Shown here: positions 52,405 to 60,409 of the stretch, one piece after another | Position numbering within the stretch: position 1 is the stretch's first letter | How the letters are laid out: every line of letters starts with the position of its first letter | Assembly (NCBI RefSeq): GCF_019168305.1 | Contig: NZ_JAHTBI010000010.1 | Location: 62,001 to 126,000 of the forward strand | Direction: 5' to 3' | Source of the DNA: Pseudomonas aegrilactucae | GTDB lineage: Bacteria; Pseudomonadota; Gammaproteobacteria; Pseudomonadales; Pseudomonadaceae | DNA length: 64,000 nt | Program-made: the position numbers and the translations under genes | The notes under the pieces: generated by a model | The model's database searches: none | What the model was told of the DNA's origin: nothing | What the model saw: the letters and a program-made list of their open reading frames with translations, nothing else

Positions 52405-54837
52405 ATGAGCGCTGCGTGGCGTGTGCTCCTGGCCGGCGTGCCACTGCTCGGCCCATTGTCGATGCTGTCCACGGCCCAGGCTGCCTGCTTGTTCGGCCCG
52501 GATAGCGGCAACGACCGCTATGTGTGCAGCAGCGGCAACGCGCCTGCCTTGACCGACCTGAACGGCAACAACAGCCTGCTGATGCCGGCCGACGGTACCG
52601 GCACGATCGTCGGCAACGTGATCTTTGGTGCGGGGGCAGACCACGTCGAGATCGCATCGGGCACCATTGGCGGGGTCGTCGACCAGGGCGCGGGCGTCGA
52701 CACGTTCATCATGAGCGGCGGACAGATTCAGGCACTGCAGCAGGGCAACAGCCGCGACCTGTTCGACATGAGCGGCGGGCGCATCGTCGGCGCGTTCGAG
52801 GACGGTGACGTGGCGCGCATGAGCGGCGGACGTATCGGCCGTGTCGACATGAAGCTGGACAACAACCTGTTCGACATGTCGGGTGGCGTGATCGACGGCA
52901 ACCTGGTGGCCGGATTCGGCAAGGACACCGCCCTGCTCAGCGGCGGGCGGATCGGCGGCAACGTCAGCCTCAGCGGTGGCGATGACCGTATCACCCTGAC
53001 CGGCACCGAGGTGCTTGGCAATGTGCTGCTCAGTTTTGGCAACGACCAGTTGGTCTGGCGTGAGGGCGGTATCGTGTACGGCACGGTGCAGATGGGCGAA
53101 GGCGATGATCAGGCCCTGCTGGTCAATCTCGATGAGCACCGCCTGGGGCTGACCCGGCAACTGGACGCGGGCCTGGGCACCGACAGCCTGCTGCTGGATA
53201 ACACTCGAACCAGCGTGGGCGCCCGTTACGTCGGCTGGGAACACGTCACCCTGCGCAGCGCCTCGGCCTTTACCCTCGACGATACCCTTGTGCTGGGCGA
53301 TGTCGGCACGCGCACCGGTACATTGCAGATCGATGCCGGTAGCCAGCTGATCTCCCGCAGCGGGCAGGTCACAGCCGTCACATCCGGCCAGCAGGTGACG
53401 GTCAAAAATGCCGGGGTCATCGACCTCGGCAGCGGCGCTGACGCACAGGGTCAACTGGCGCTCAACGGCCACTACGTGGGCAACAACGCCGTGCTGCGGC
53501 TCAACAGCGTGCTGGCAGGCGACGGCGCAGCATCCGACAGGCTGGTGATACACCAGGGCACGCTGGAGGGCGCTACCCGCCTCGACATCACCAACCTGGG
53601 CGGGCGTGGTGCAACCACGTCTGCCAACGGCATCGAAGTGGTAAGGGCCGCCGCCGGCACGACCAGCAGCGCGACGGCGTTCAGCCTGGGGCAGCCACTG
53701 TCGGCCGGACCTTATCAGTATTACCTGTTCAAAGGCGGCGTGACCGCCGACAGCGAGAACAGCTGGTACCTGCGTTCGAGCGTGGTGGCTGCGCCACCGC
53801 CGGGGCAGCCTGCGCCGTCGGTGCCTGTCGCCGCGCCGGGCACCCCACTGCTGCCTGGCGCAACGGCCGGCCACCCCATCGTGCTGTATCGCGCCGAGGT
53901 ACCGGTGTATGCCACTGCCAGCCGCGCGGCGGCCTTGATTACACGCACCAGCCTGGCCACCTTCCACCAGCGCCAGGGCGAGCAGACGCTGCTCAAGGAA
54001 GACGGCGCAGTGGCCGCGGGCTGGGGGCGTACGTTCGGCGAGCACGTGCGCCGGCACTGGTCAGGTACCGTCTCGCCCAGCCTGGCGGGTAATCTGAGTG
54101 GGTTTCAGGTGGGCCATGACCTATACGCGCGGCGCACCGACAGCGGCTATCGCCAGCACGTCGGCGTGTCGATCAGCCACACGCGGCTCAGCGGTGCTGT
54201 CAAAGGCTTTGCCTTGGGTTTCGTCGACACCGCGGTGGGCGACATCAAGCTCGACGGTGACAGTGTGGGGGCCTACTGGACGCTGATGGCGCCGCAACAG
54301 TGGTACCTGGACACGGTGCTGCAATACACCGACCTGCAGGGTCGGGCCCGTTCAGAGCGCGGGGTGAAGCTCGACCTGAACGGCCATGCGCTGGCGGCAT
54401 CGGTGGAAACGGGCTATCCGCTGGCGCTGAGGGATCGCTGGGTGATCGAACCGCAACTGCAACTGATTGCCCAGAACGTCGAGTTCGATACCCGCAGCGA
54501 CGGCATCTCGCGTGTGAGCCAGCGTAGCCAGACCCAATGGACGGGGCGCCTGGGAGCCCGCGTGAGGGGCCACTACATGGCTGGCGGTGTTGCCCTGCAA
54601 CCCGTTGTGCGCAGCAACCTGTGGCGTAGCTTCGGCGGCCACGACACCCTCGCGTTTGACTCGATCAACCCGATCAGCACCGATCAGGCCGGCACCTGGA
54701 TGGAGATCGGCGCTGGCTTGAGTGCGCAGTTGAGCCCCGCCGTGGCGGTCTACGCCGGGGCCAACTACAGCGCCAACCTCGATAGTCGCCAACAGGCGTC
54801 GGTGGGCGGCACCCTGGGCCTGCGGGTGAGCTGGTGA
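52405..54837 (+). CDS. Autotransporter (type V secretion) with MSGG-repeat passenger
   Basis: 810 residues. Signal peptide (SAAWRVLLAGVPLLGPLSMLSTAQAA). The passenger (about 30-530) begins with a run of short beta-helix repeats that recur as DxFxMSGGxIxGxxxxG near residues 90-220. An Ala/Pro linker (PPPGQPAPSVPVAAPGTPLLPG) leads to the C-terminal translocator barrel (about 550-810), ending in the terminal aromatic LRVSW. GAGGA lies seven bases upstream of the ATG. No protease catalytic motif is seen, so the passenger may be an adhesin or surface structure. Confidence 0.9.
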   Translation: MSAAWRVLLAGVPLLGPLSMLSTAQAACLFGPDSGNDRYVCSSGNAPALTDLNGNNSLLMPADGTGTIVGNVIFGAGADHVEIASGTIGGVVDQGAGVDTFIMSGGQIQALQQGNSRDLFDMSGGRIVGAFEDGDVARMSGGRIGRVDMKLDNNLFDMSGGVIDGNLVAGFGKDTALLSGGRIGGNVSLSGGDDRITLTGTEVLGNVLLSFGNDQLVWREGGIVYGTVQMGEGDDQALLVNLDEHRLGLTRQLDAGLGTDSLLLDNTRTSVGARYVGWEHVTLRSASAFTLDDTLVLGDVGTRTGTLQIDAGSQLISRSGQVTAVTSGQQVTVKNAGVIDLGSGADAQGQLALNGHYVGNNAVLRLNSVLAGDGAASDRLVIHQGTLEGATRLDITNLGGRGATTSANGIEVVRAAAGTTSSATAFSLGQPLSAGPYQYYLFKGGVTADSENSWYLRSSVVAAPPPGQPAPSVPVAAPGTPLLPGATAGHPIVLYRAEVPVYATASRAAALITRTSLATFHQRQGEQTLLKEDGAVAAGWGRTFGEHVRRHWSGTVSPSLAGNLSGFQVGHDLYARRTDSGYRQHVGVSISHTRLSGAVKGFALGFVDTAVGDIKLDGDSVGAYWTLMAPQQWYLDTVLQYTDLQGRARSERGVKLDLNGHALAASVETGYPLALRDRWVIEPQLQLIAQNVEFDTRSDGISRVSQRSQTQWTGRLGARVRGHYMAGGVALQPVVRSNLWRSFGGHDTLAFDSINPISTDQAGTWMEIGAGLSAQLSPAVAVYAGANYSANLDSRQQASVGGTLGLRVSW

Positions 54838-54840
54838 CGT

Positions 54841-55467
54841 TCAGGCGCGCCGCGCGGCCAACAGTCCTGCCCCGGCCACGCTCAACAGCGTGGCACTGAC
54901 ACGGTTGAACACACGGCGCGGCCCGGGCTGGCTGAACCAGCGCTGCATATAGGCACCCAGCCAGCCGTAGAGCGCAATGGCGACCCACTCCAGCAGCAGG
55001 AACAGACCGCCCAGCCAGGCGAACTGCTCGCTCACCGGCGTAGGGCTGGCGACATTGACGAATTGCGGCAGGAAGGCGGTAAAGATAAGGATCGCCTTCG
55101 GGTTGCCAGCGGCCACCAGGAATTCCTGACGCGCCAGGTGCAACGTCCCCAGGGTGCGCCCGTCGGCCTGCGCCGCCTCGCCTACCGGGGCCCGCCACAA
55201 TTGCCAGGCAATGTAGAACAGGTAGCCGGCGCCCAGCACCTTGACCAGCAGGAACAGGTATTCGCTGGTGTGCAACACCACTGCCAGGCCCATGGCGGCC
55301 AGCACGATCATGCCGGCGAATGCCAGCAGGCGACCGGCGCCGGCCACGCAGGCGGTATGCAGGCCATAACGGCTGGCGTTGTTGAGCGACAGCAAGTTGT
55401 TGGGGCCCGGTGCCATATTCAGCGCAAAACAGGCGGGGACGAACAATGCGAGGGTGGCGAGGTCCAT
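54841..55467 (-). CDS. LysE-family amino acid exporter
   Basis: 208 residues with about six membrane segments. It has the LysE/RhtB pattern: FVPACFALNMAPGPNNLLSLNNASRYGLHTACVAGAGRLLAF at residues 9-50 and NPKAILIFTAFLPQFV near residue 123. The start is clear: GGAGCC before the ATG at 55465-55467. Exports amino acids or homoserine-lactone-like compounds; specificity unknown. Three bases separate its end from that of the autotransporter gene. Confidence 0.92.
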   Translation of the reverse strand: MDLATLALFVPACFALNMAPGPNNLLSLNNASRYGLHTACVAGAGRLLAFAGMIVLAAMGLAVVLHTSEYLFLLVKVLGAGYLFYIAWQLWRAPVGEAAQADGRTLGTLHLARQEFLVAAGNPKAILIFTAFLPQFVNVASPTPVSEQFAWLGGLFLLLEWVAIALYGWLGAYMQRWFSQPGPRRVFNRVSATLLSVAGAGLLAARRA

Positions 55468-55569
55468 GGCAGGCTCCAGCGGCTTGAGCAGCGAGTGTCG
55501 AGGCACCGCCGGTGCCCGTCAAGTAGGGTATGATCGCGTGCTTTCCCGACAGCCGCCAAGGAGGCAACG

Positions 55570-55608
55570 ATGTTCGAACGCAGCGCGTGGGGCGTGCCCG
55601 TTGATTGA
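55570..55608 (+). CDS. Short leader-like frame MFERSAWGVPVD
   Basis: 12 codons from an ATG with a strong AAGGAGG site. Its stop (55606-55608) lies inside the start of the following gene, whose TTG (55601-55603) overlaps it. Either a tiny coupled leader or a sign of a frameshift joining this strong start to the downstream membrane protein. Only the sequence layout supports it. Confidence 0.35.
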   Translation: MFERSAWGVPVD

Positions 55609-55903
55609 GTTCTTTGTGATAGGGGCCTTGCTGATCATCATCGCCGTCGGGCTGGTGGCGGTGAATCTGTACTTCCTGTCCATCGGCAGCGTACACGGCT
55701 ACATCAATCACCGGATCGGTGGCGGACGGCATGTGGTGTACACGCTGCGCGATAACGCCGATGCCTTTTACCTCACGATTACAGCGAATCTGGTGTTCTG
55801 CGCCGGGATGGCCATAGTCGGTGTGATCCTGGCTTGGTATGCCCTGCGCCAGTTGCGCAAGCGTCCGACCAAGCCCAACGGCGAACCGTGGTGGTTCATC
55901 TAA
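55601..55903 (+). CDS. Small inner-membrane protein
   Basis: 100 residues with two membrane segments (FFVIGALLIIIAVGLVAVNLYF and FYLTITANLVFCAGMAIVGVILAWYAL), and a basic C terminus with RKRPTKPNGEPWW. The only in-frame start near the right place is TTG at 55601-55603, overlapping the short leader frame. The TTG lies 31 bases after the leader's own ATG, so it lacks a ribosome site of its own. No family recognised. Its last four bases overlap the end of the convergent phosphatase gene. Confidence 0.7.
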   Translation: MIEFFVIGALLIIIAVGLVAVNLYFLSIGSVHGYINHRIGGGRHVVYTLRDNADAFYLTITANLVFCAGMAIVGVILAWYALRQLRKRPTKPNGEPWWFI

Positions 55904-56586
55904 CGTGGGTTGACCAGCGTGAGGTGGGCAAGGTCCAGCAGGCTGAAATGGCCGCTGGCCCAGCCAGCTGTATCGATATGCCAGACATTGCCCAGCACCC
56001 GCACCTCGCGCAGTGGTGTATGCCCGACCACCAGCGCGCGCAGACCGCCCACACCAGACGCATCGTCCTGCTGCAGGCGCCGTCGCGACCACTGGCAGAC
56101 CTCTTGGATATCGGCCGCTGGCGCGTGCTTGAAGTGCTCGCATAACGACTGCCAGTGGGCGAACGGACAATCAGCGTGCAGCAAGCCGATCAGGCCCTCG
56201 GCCGTGTCCAGTTGCAGGGCCAGCGGCATCCGTTCGAACGCCGCCGCGAACCGAGCCTGAAGCTTCGCGTCCAGGTCAAGAAACCAGCCGCCGCCACTGG
56301 CCCGGTACAGGCCACGGTCCAGCCACTGGCCACGCACATGGGCAATGGCCAACGCCTCGTGATTACCCTGCACGGCATGAAACCAGGGCAGGCTCAGCCA
56401 GGCCAGGGCCTGTTCACTGTGCGGGCCGCGATCGACCAGGTCGCCCACACTGAAAAGGCGGTCGGTGACAGGGTCGAAGCCAACAGCATCCAGCGCCTGT
56501 TGCAGGCGCGCAAAATGCCCGTGCACATCACCGACTGCAAGGTCGCGACCGCGTGGATTGGCGCTCAGGCGCTGTACACCGTTCAT
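55900..56586 (-). CDS. Metallophosphoesterase, serine/threonine phosphatase-like
   Basis: 228 residues. The two-metal phosphoesterase motifs are all in order: GDVHGH near 19-24, GDLVDRGP near 47-54, GNHE near 73-76 and GHTPLR near 188. This set matches the bacterial PrpA/PrpB and bis-5'-nucleosyl tetraphosphatase-like group. GAGGAG precedes the ATG at 56584-56586. Substrate may be phosphoprotein or a nucleotide; sequence alone does not decide. Confidence 0.9.
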   Translation of the reverse strand: MNGVQRLSANPRGRDLAVGDVHGHFARLQQALDAVGFDPVTDRLFSVGDLVDRGPHSEQALAWLSLPWFHAVQGNHEALAIAHVRGQWLDRGLYRASGGGWFLDLDAKLQARFAAAFERMPLALQLDTAEGLIGLLHADCPFAHWQSLCEHFKHAPAADIQEVCQWSRRRLQQDDASGVGGLRALVVGHTPLREVRVLGNVWHIDTAGWASGHFSLLDLAHLTLVNPR

Positions 56587-56650
56587 GCTCGCTCCTCTTC
56601 GGACGGTTGCACACCTGTTAGACTGGCGCTTTTTGAGGGAATCGTCACCC

Positions 56651-56878
56651 ATGGGCATCAAGAAATCCTCCGCCGAACTCAAGCGCGACCTTAAGCTGGT
56701 GGCGACCAGCCTGGAGCGTACGGCGGGTGAAATCAGCAAGCTGGCAGAGCGCATCAAGGATGTGGACGTGGTGGCGGTACTGCACCTGATGAACCGCCTT
56801 TACCGCGACTCGGACAAGCTCAAGGCCTACGCCGACGAGGTCAAGGACGGGCGTATCGTGCGTGGTAAATCCGACTGA
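56651..56878 (+). CDS. Small coiled-coil protein, unknown function
   Basis: 75 residues, charged: MGIKKSSAELKRDLKLVATSLERTAGEISKLAERIKDVDVV. Heptad-like spacing of hydrophobic residues predicts a helical coiled coil. GAGGGA lies about twelve bases upstream of the ATG. Divergent from the phosphatase gene across 64 bases. No family recognised. Confidence 0.68.
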   Translation: MGIKKSSAELKRDLKLVATSLERTAGEISKLAERIKDVDVVAVLHLMNRLYRDSDKLKAYADEVKDGRIVRGKSD

Positions 56879-56941
56879 GGGTGCCCCGGGACGTTTCGCG
56901 GCTGGCTGCTACACTTAGTTCGCTGACGGGAGGAATACACC

Positions 56942-57166
56942 ATGTCCGACAAAGAGATCACCACCCTGCTGACCCTGATCAACCACCGCCAGGACCGTTT
57001 GGCTGTGGCCTGCAAGGAAATTGCCGACTGGATCGACCGTCAGGGCGACATCCCTGTAGCGGGCAAGATCCGCGACACACTCAAAGCTGTCGAAGCCGAC
57101 GAGGTGCTGGTGAAAAAGACCCTGACCACGCTGACGCTGGATCGCCCGCTACCCCGGTTTCGCTAG
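56942..57166 (+). CDS. Small helical protein, unknown function
   Basis: 74 residues, MSDKEITTLLTLINHRQDRLAVACKEIADWIDRQGDIPVAGKIRDTLKAVEADEVLVKKTLTTL. GGGAGGA lies eight bases upstream of the ATG. Probably all-helical. Same strand as the preceding small protein, 63 bases later. No family recognised. Confidence 0.7.
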   Translation: MSDKEITTLLTLINHRQDRLAVACKEIADWIDRQGDIPVAGKIRDTLKAVEADEVLVKKTLTTLTLDRPLPRFR

Positions 57167-57334
57167 CACTTGCGGGTAAGCCCACTGTTTGCCAGGTGCG
57201 CGCTGCCATTGCAGCGCACTCACTCGTGCCCCAGTTGCCGGGTAGCCGCCAGGGATAATGGCCTGGCAATATCACTCAAAGCACATTAAATTCCCCGTCG
57301 CCTCTCCATCACCGATCAGGGAATGAATGTAATC

Positions 57335-57965
57335 ATGAAGCTTTTCTACGCACTTGCCATTGCGGCGCTGGCTTTGGTCGGCTGTGACAAACAGCCAGAA
57401 TCCTCGACAACCGGCAGCGCAACGGCCCAGTGCCACAAGGACACCGACTGCAAGGGCGATCGGATCTGCGAAGCGGGTGTCTGCACCTCGCCACAGTCGG
57501 CCGCCAACCTCACCGGCGCCAAGCCTGAGCCTGCCCTGCAAGCCCCTGCCGCGCCGTCGATGGCCTACACGCCGATGGCGATCAGTGACGACCAGGTCGG
57601 CGGTGTATTCACCCTGGACACCCGTGAAATGGGGGGGCGCCGCGATCAACTACGTCTCCCGTGCCGGTGTGGTCAACGTCATGGAGTTCGTGGTCGATGA
57701 TGTCGACCTCACCACCTATGTCGGCGTAGAAAAGGCCTATGCCTTTGGCGGCAAGTACCTGCTGGTGGTATCGACCGGTGAATCGGGCATGTCCTGCCCC
57801 GCCACCACCTATGCGTTCACCTATGACAGCGCCTCGGAATCGGTCACCGGCAAGACCGAGATCGATGGCTGCTCCGAGAACGTCGAGGCACTGGCCGAGG
57901 GCAACAAGCTGACCGTGAAGAAGGAAGGCAAGGCCAGCGTGTTCTACAACGGCGACGTCAAGTAA
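57335..57965 (+). CDS. Predicted lipoprotein, frame broken at a G7 run
   Basis: Signal peptide MKLFYALAIAALALVGC with lipobox LVGC (lipidated Cys17). The first part continues through a cysteine stretch (QCHKDTDCKGDRICEAGVCTSP) to REMGG at 57637, where seven Gs (57631-57637) shift the frame. With six Gs the frame continues AAINYVSRAGVVNVMEFVVDDVD to a stop at 57965, giving 209 residues. The total is one base over a multiple of three, so one extra G is the simplest explanation. The C-terminal part looks like a small beta domain (GCSENVEALAEGNKLTVKKEGKASVFYNGDVK). Function unknown. A sequencing error is as likely as a true mutation. Confidence 0.75.
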
Positions 57966-58087
57966 TCCACGCCTGCAAGGACGTGCTGGACAAGGGGTCC
58001 ATTCAGGACGGTGCGTCATGCTGAGCGCCGACCATGACCTAGCCGTACACTACCCGATCAGGCTCACCGCCGCTGGGGGATAATCTG

Positions 58088-58116
58088 AAAAGCCCGGCAT
58101 TGCGCCGGGCTTTTTG
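58088..58116 (+). terminator. Rho-independent terminator
   Basis: Eight-base stem AGCCCGGC / GCCGGGCT with a five-base loop, followed by TTTT and preceded by AAA. It follows the lipoprotein gene by about 125 bases and would stop its transcript; it also overlaps the end of the convergent small gene, so it may act in both directions. Confidence 0.82.
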
Positions 58117-58119
58117 CCA

Positions 58120-58296
58120 TCAGTCATTGGGCAGTGGCATGTCTTCATCGTCTGGCACCCCATCGCCACTGGCGGGGTCCTTCCAATCCTCGGGTCGGTC
58201 CTCAGGCACCACCTGCGGGCGTCCAAGCGGGTCGATGTCTTCGGGCTCCGAAGGCTGAGCAGGGTCTTGTCCTTGGGCAATCGATTGGTCAGTCAT
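58120..58296 (-). CDS. Small acidic protein, unknown function
   Basis: 58 residues: MTDQSIAQGQDPAQPSEPEDIDPLGRPQVVPEDRPEDWKDP and an acidic tail ending DDEDMPLPND. GAGGTG lies eight bases before the ATG. Proline- and acid-rich, likely disordered. An earlier in-frame start (adding 13 residues) is less likely as it lacks a ribosome site. Confidence 0.6.
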   Translation of the reverse strand: MTDQSIAQGQDPAQPSEPEDIDPLGRPQVVPEDRPEDWKDPASGDGVPDDEDMPLPND

Positions 58297-58397
58297 ATTC
58301 ACCTCGCCATGAGCCCCGGAAAAGCCGGGCCTCAATGGTTCGAGAGCACTGCAGTGAAGTGGTGCGTGCGAGGCGACGAATGGGCCCGGTTCAGCCG

Positions 58398-58553
58398 TTA
58401 CTGATCGTGCTCGACATCGTCCAGCAATCCCCAGGCGTCATCCTCCTCGTCATCGAACAGCGGGTCGACTTCCTGCTCGCACACGCCATGGTCATCATGA
58501 AACTCGTGATCGAGCAGGTGATCGTGTTCGGGTTCATGGAGGTCATCGTTCAT
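58398..58553 (-). CDS. Small Asp/His-rich protein
   Basis: 51 residues, about a third Asp or Glu and a sixth His: MNDDLHEPEHDHLLDHEFHDDHGVCEQEVDPLFDDEEDD then AWGLLDDVEHDQ. Such composition often binds metal ions such as zinc or nickel. No strong ribosome site is seen before the ATG, which lowers confidence. Codon choice fits coding (mostly GC-ending). Confidence 0.45.
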   Translation of the reverse strand: MNDDLHEPEHDHLLDHEFHDDHGVCEQEVDPLFDDEEDDAWGLLDDVEHDQ

Positions 58554-58703
58554 CGGTGGTGTCCGCAGTGTTGCTGGAAGTAGGGCCGGTATTTAACCAG
58601 ACTGCACAGCTGTTCCATAGCACGCCACGTCTCTCCAGGTGATCTGCCGCCAGCAACGCCTTGTCATCGCGGCCTTGGGCCTTGATTGATGCGTTGGCGT
58701 GTA

Positions 58704-59324
58704 TCAGCGACGCCCGCCTTGCCTGGAGAAATTTATGACCACGCCGGCGTCTTCCCCCTGGCCGGTCAGCAAGAGTTCGGCAGCGCGAATGCTGCGCACT
58801 GAAGCAGACAGCATTGCACTCATGCTGGGGTAATTACTGCGGACATCGACACCTTCAAGAAAGGTGTAGGTGAAGTCACCGGACTTCGCGCCGGCACGTT
58901 CATAGCTGGAGAGCCTGGCTGCATAGTCCTCTTGGTCTGGCGACCGCCATTTCAGCTCAAAAAGGTCCAGTTGCGTCTTGCCATCGGACATTGCCACGAG
59001 CGTGAGCGACTGCCTCAGCGCCCCTAGGGCAGACGCATACAGGTCCTGGTCGAACCTGCTCACCAGCGAAACAGTCGTGAGCTTGGCGTCTGAGAAAAAC
59101 AGCGCAAGGGAAAATTTCTCGCCGTTGAAATCGACGTCGTCCTTGCACATCGCGGCAGCGCCGACGTACTCGGTACAGTCATAAAAGCCCTTGGCCGCGG
59201 TGTAGGCTTTTTGCGGCGAACCGTAGGTAAAGTCCTTGAAGAGGTTATCCTGTGCCGCCGCTGCAGCACACATGCCCAGCAGCATCGCCAAGGTGGTCCC
59301 GGCAGACACAATAGTTCTTGCCAT
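58704..59324 (-). CDS. Exported protein, unknown function
   Basis: 206 residues with a signal peptide (ARTIVSAGTTLAMLLGMCAAAAAQ). The mature part has a single CKDD and a YDCTEY cysteine pair, and mixed strands (SLALFFSDAKLTTVSLVSRFDQDLYASALGALRQSLTL). AAGGA lies eight bases upstream of the ATG at 59322-59324; an ATG nine bases further out is followed by a weaker site. No family recognised. Confidence 0.72.
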   Translation of the reverse strand: MARTIVSAGTTLAMLLGMCAAAAAQDNLFKDFTYGSPQKAYTAAKGFYDCTEYVGAAAMCKDDVDFNGEKFSLALFFSDAKLTTVSLVSRFDQDLYASALGALRQSLTLVAMSDGKTQLDLFELKWRSPDQEDYAARLSSYERAGAKSGDFTYTFLEGVDVRSNYPSMSAMLSASVRSIRAAELLLTGQGEDAGVVINFSRQGGRR

Positions 59325-59437
59325 CAGGCACATCCTTACACTGTGATAGCCTTGCCGACGCAGGCCCCCCCCACAGCAGCGTATGACACGAGGGGTTGCT
59401 TGCCAGATGACATGGCCACATGACAGGGAGTTGCGGG

Positions 59438-59767
59438 TTGGAACACGTTCTAAGGCATCTTGCCGTATCAGGCTTAATGCTGGTCATCTTTCTATCAGTG
59501 GTCTGGCGCCTGGGCAACACTCGGCGCTGGGAGCTGCGCGTTGAAGAAGACCTGGCGGCGGCGTTGCAGCGGTTTAACATCATGCAGCATGATCTGCTCA
59601 TGGATCAGGTCGTACGCCCAGGCCCGAGCAGGATGGGCCAGGTTTATCGCATTCTGCATGACCGGCAGGGGCATTATTTTCTGTACCTGCACATGCAGGG
59701 CCACAAAGGCATGCTCAAGCCACTGACCCCGGAACAGGCGTTGCTGGCCGTGAAGATGAACGCCTGA
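59438..59767 (+). CDS. Small membrane-anchored protein, unknown function
   Basis: About 109 residues with one N-terminal membrane segment (LRHLAVSGLMLVIFLSVVW), then a soluble basic domain (FNIMQHDLLMDQVVRPGPSRMGQVYRILHDRQGHYFLYLHMQGHKGMLKPLTPEQALLAV). TTG at 59438-59440 is chosen because GGGAG lies seven bases upstream; an ATG at 59420 would add six residues without a ribosome site. Role unknown. Confidence 0.65.
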   Translation: MEHVLRHLAVSGLMLVIFLSVVWRLGNTRRWELRVEEDLAAALQRFNIMQHDLLMDQVVRPGPSRMGQVYRILHDRQGHYFLYLHMQGHKGMLKPLTPEQALLAVKMNA

Positions 59768-59834
59768 TGCCGCCTCGATTCAGCGGCGCCACACGGTTAC
59801 GGAAATTTACTGACATGCCAAAGGATGATGCCTG

Positions 59835-60002
59835 ATGTGGCTGCTTGAGCTTGTGTCCGACCTGCTCGTGGCACTGGGCAATTACCAGTCGCCAAACTGG
59901 AAACCGCGCCGAGTCTTTACCCGCGGCTTTGTCGCGTTCTGCGTGTTCGTGGCGGTGTTTGAGTTGTTCACGTTGTACATGATGTTCGGCGGGCGCGAGT
60001 AA
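59835..60002 (+). CDS. Small membrane protein, unknown function
   Basis: 55 residues: MWLLELVSDLLVALGNYQSPNWKPRRVFTRGFVAFCVFVAVFELFTLYMMFGGRE. One membrane segment at residues about 30-50. AAAGGA lies ten bases upstream of the ATG. Follows the previous small membrane protein gene after 67 bases. Too short for most gene finders. Confidence 0.68.
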   Translation: MWLLELVSDLLVALGNYQSPNWKPRRVFTRGFVAFCVFVAVFELFTLYMMFGGRE

Positions 60003-60048
60003 CACTCATTCGCCGCCGATGCATCGGGGTTTCAGCCAGGAGCTGGCC

Positions 60049-60231
60049 TCAGGCCCGGCGGTACTTTGACCAGAGCGCCGTTGCGAGCAGTACTACACCG
60101 GGAATGAGCAAGCCCACTGCGGTGTAGCCGAATGCCGGTTGGCCCGAAAGGCCTACAGCGGCAAAGCCAAGGCCAACGGCAGTCATTGGGCCGCCTGCGA
60201 TGAGGAATGGGTTGCGCGTTGTCCTGCTCAT
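60049..60231 (-). CDS. Small two-segment membrane protein
   Basis: 60 residues: MSRTTRNPFLIAGGPMTAVGLGFAAVGLSGQPAFGYTAVGLLIPGVVLLATALWSKYRR, with two hydrophobic segments. AGGAGG lies seven bases before the ATG, a strong site. Convergent with the small membrane protein at 59835. No family recognised. Confidence 0.78.
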   Translation of the reverse strand: MSRTTRNPFLIAGGPMTAVGLGFAAVGLSGQPAFGYTAVGLLIPGVVLLATALWSKYRRA

Positions 60232-60409
60232 GTCTGTCCTCCTGTGGGTCGCCCATTTAACCATACAAACCCGCACGGGCAGGTATGCTCTGGCGCGGCA
60301 GCACTGAAAGCGTCAGTTGCGATAAGGTGATCCAGCATAGGGATGCGCTTGTCGACGCGTCTTCCAGCACTGCCAATACCTTCTAAGCAACAGAGGTACT
60401 CAAGGCAAG

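Noticed and set aside
52192..54057. Minus-strand frame of 621 codons opposite the autotransporter
   Set aside because: Antisense shadow; the plus strand has a signal peptide, repeats and a barrel.
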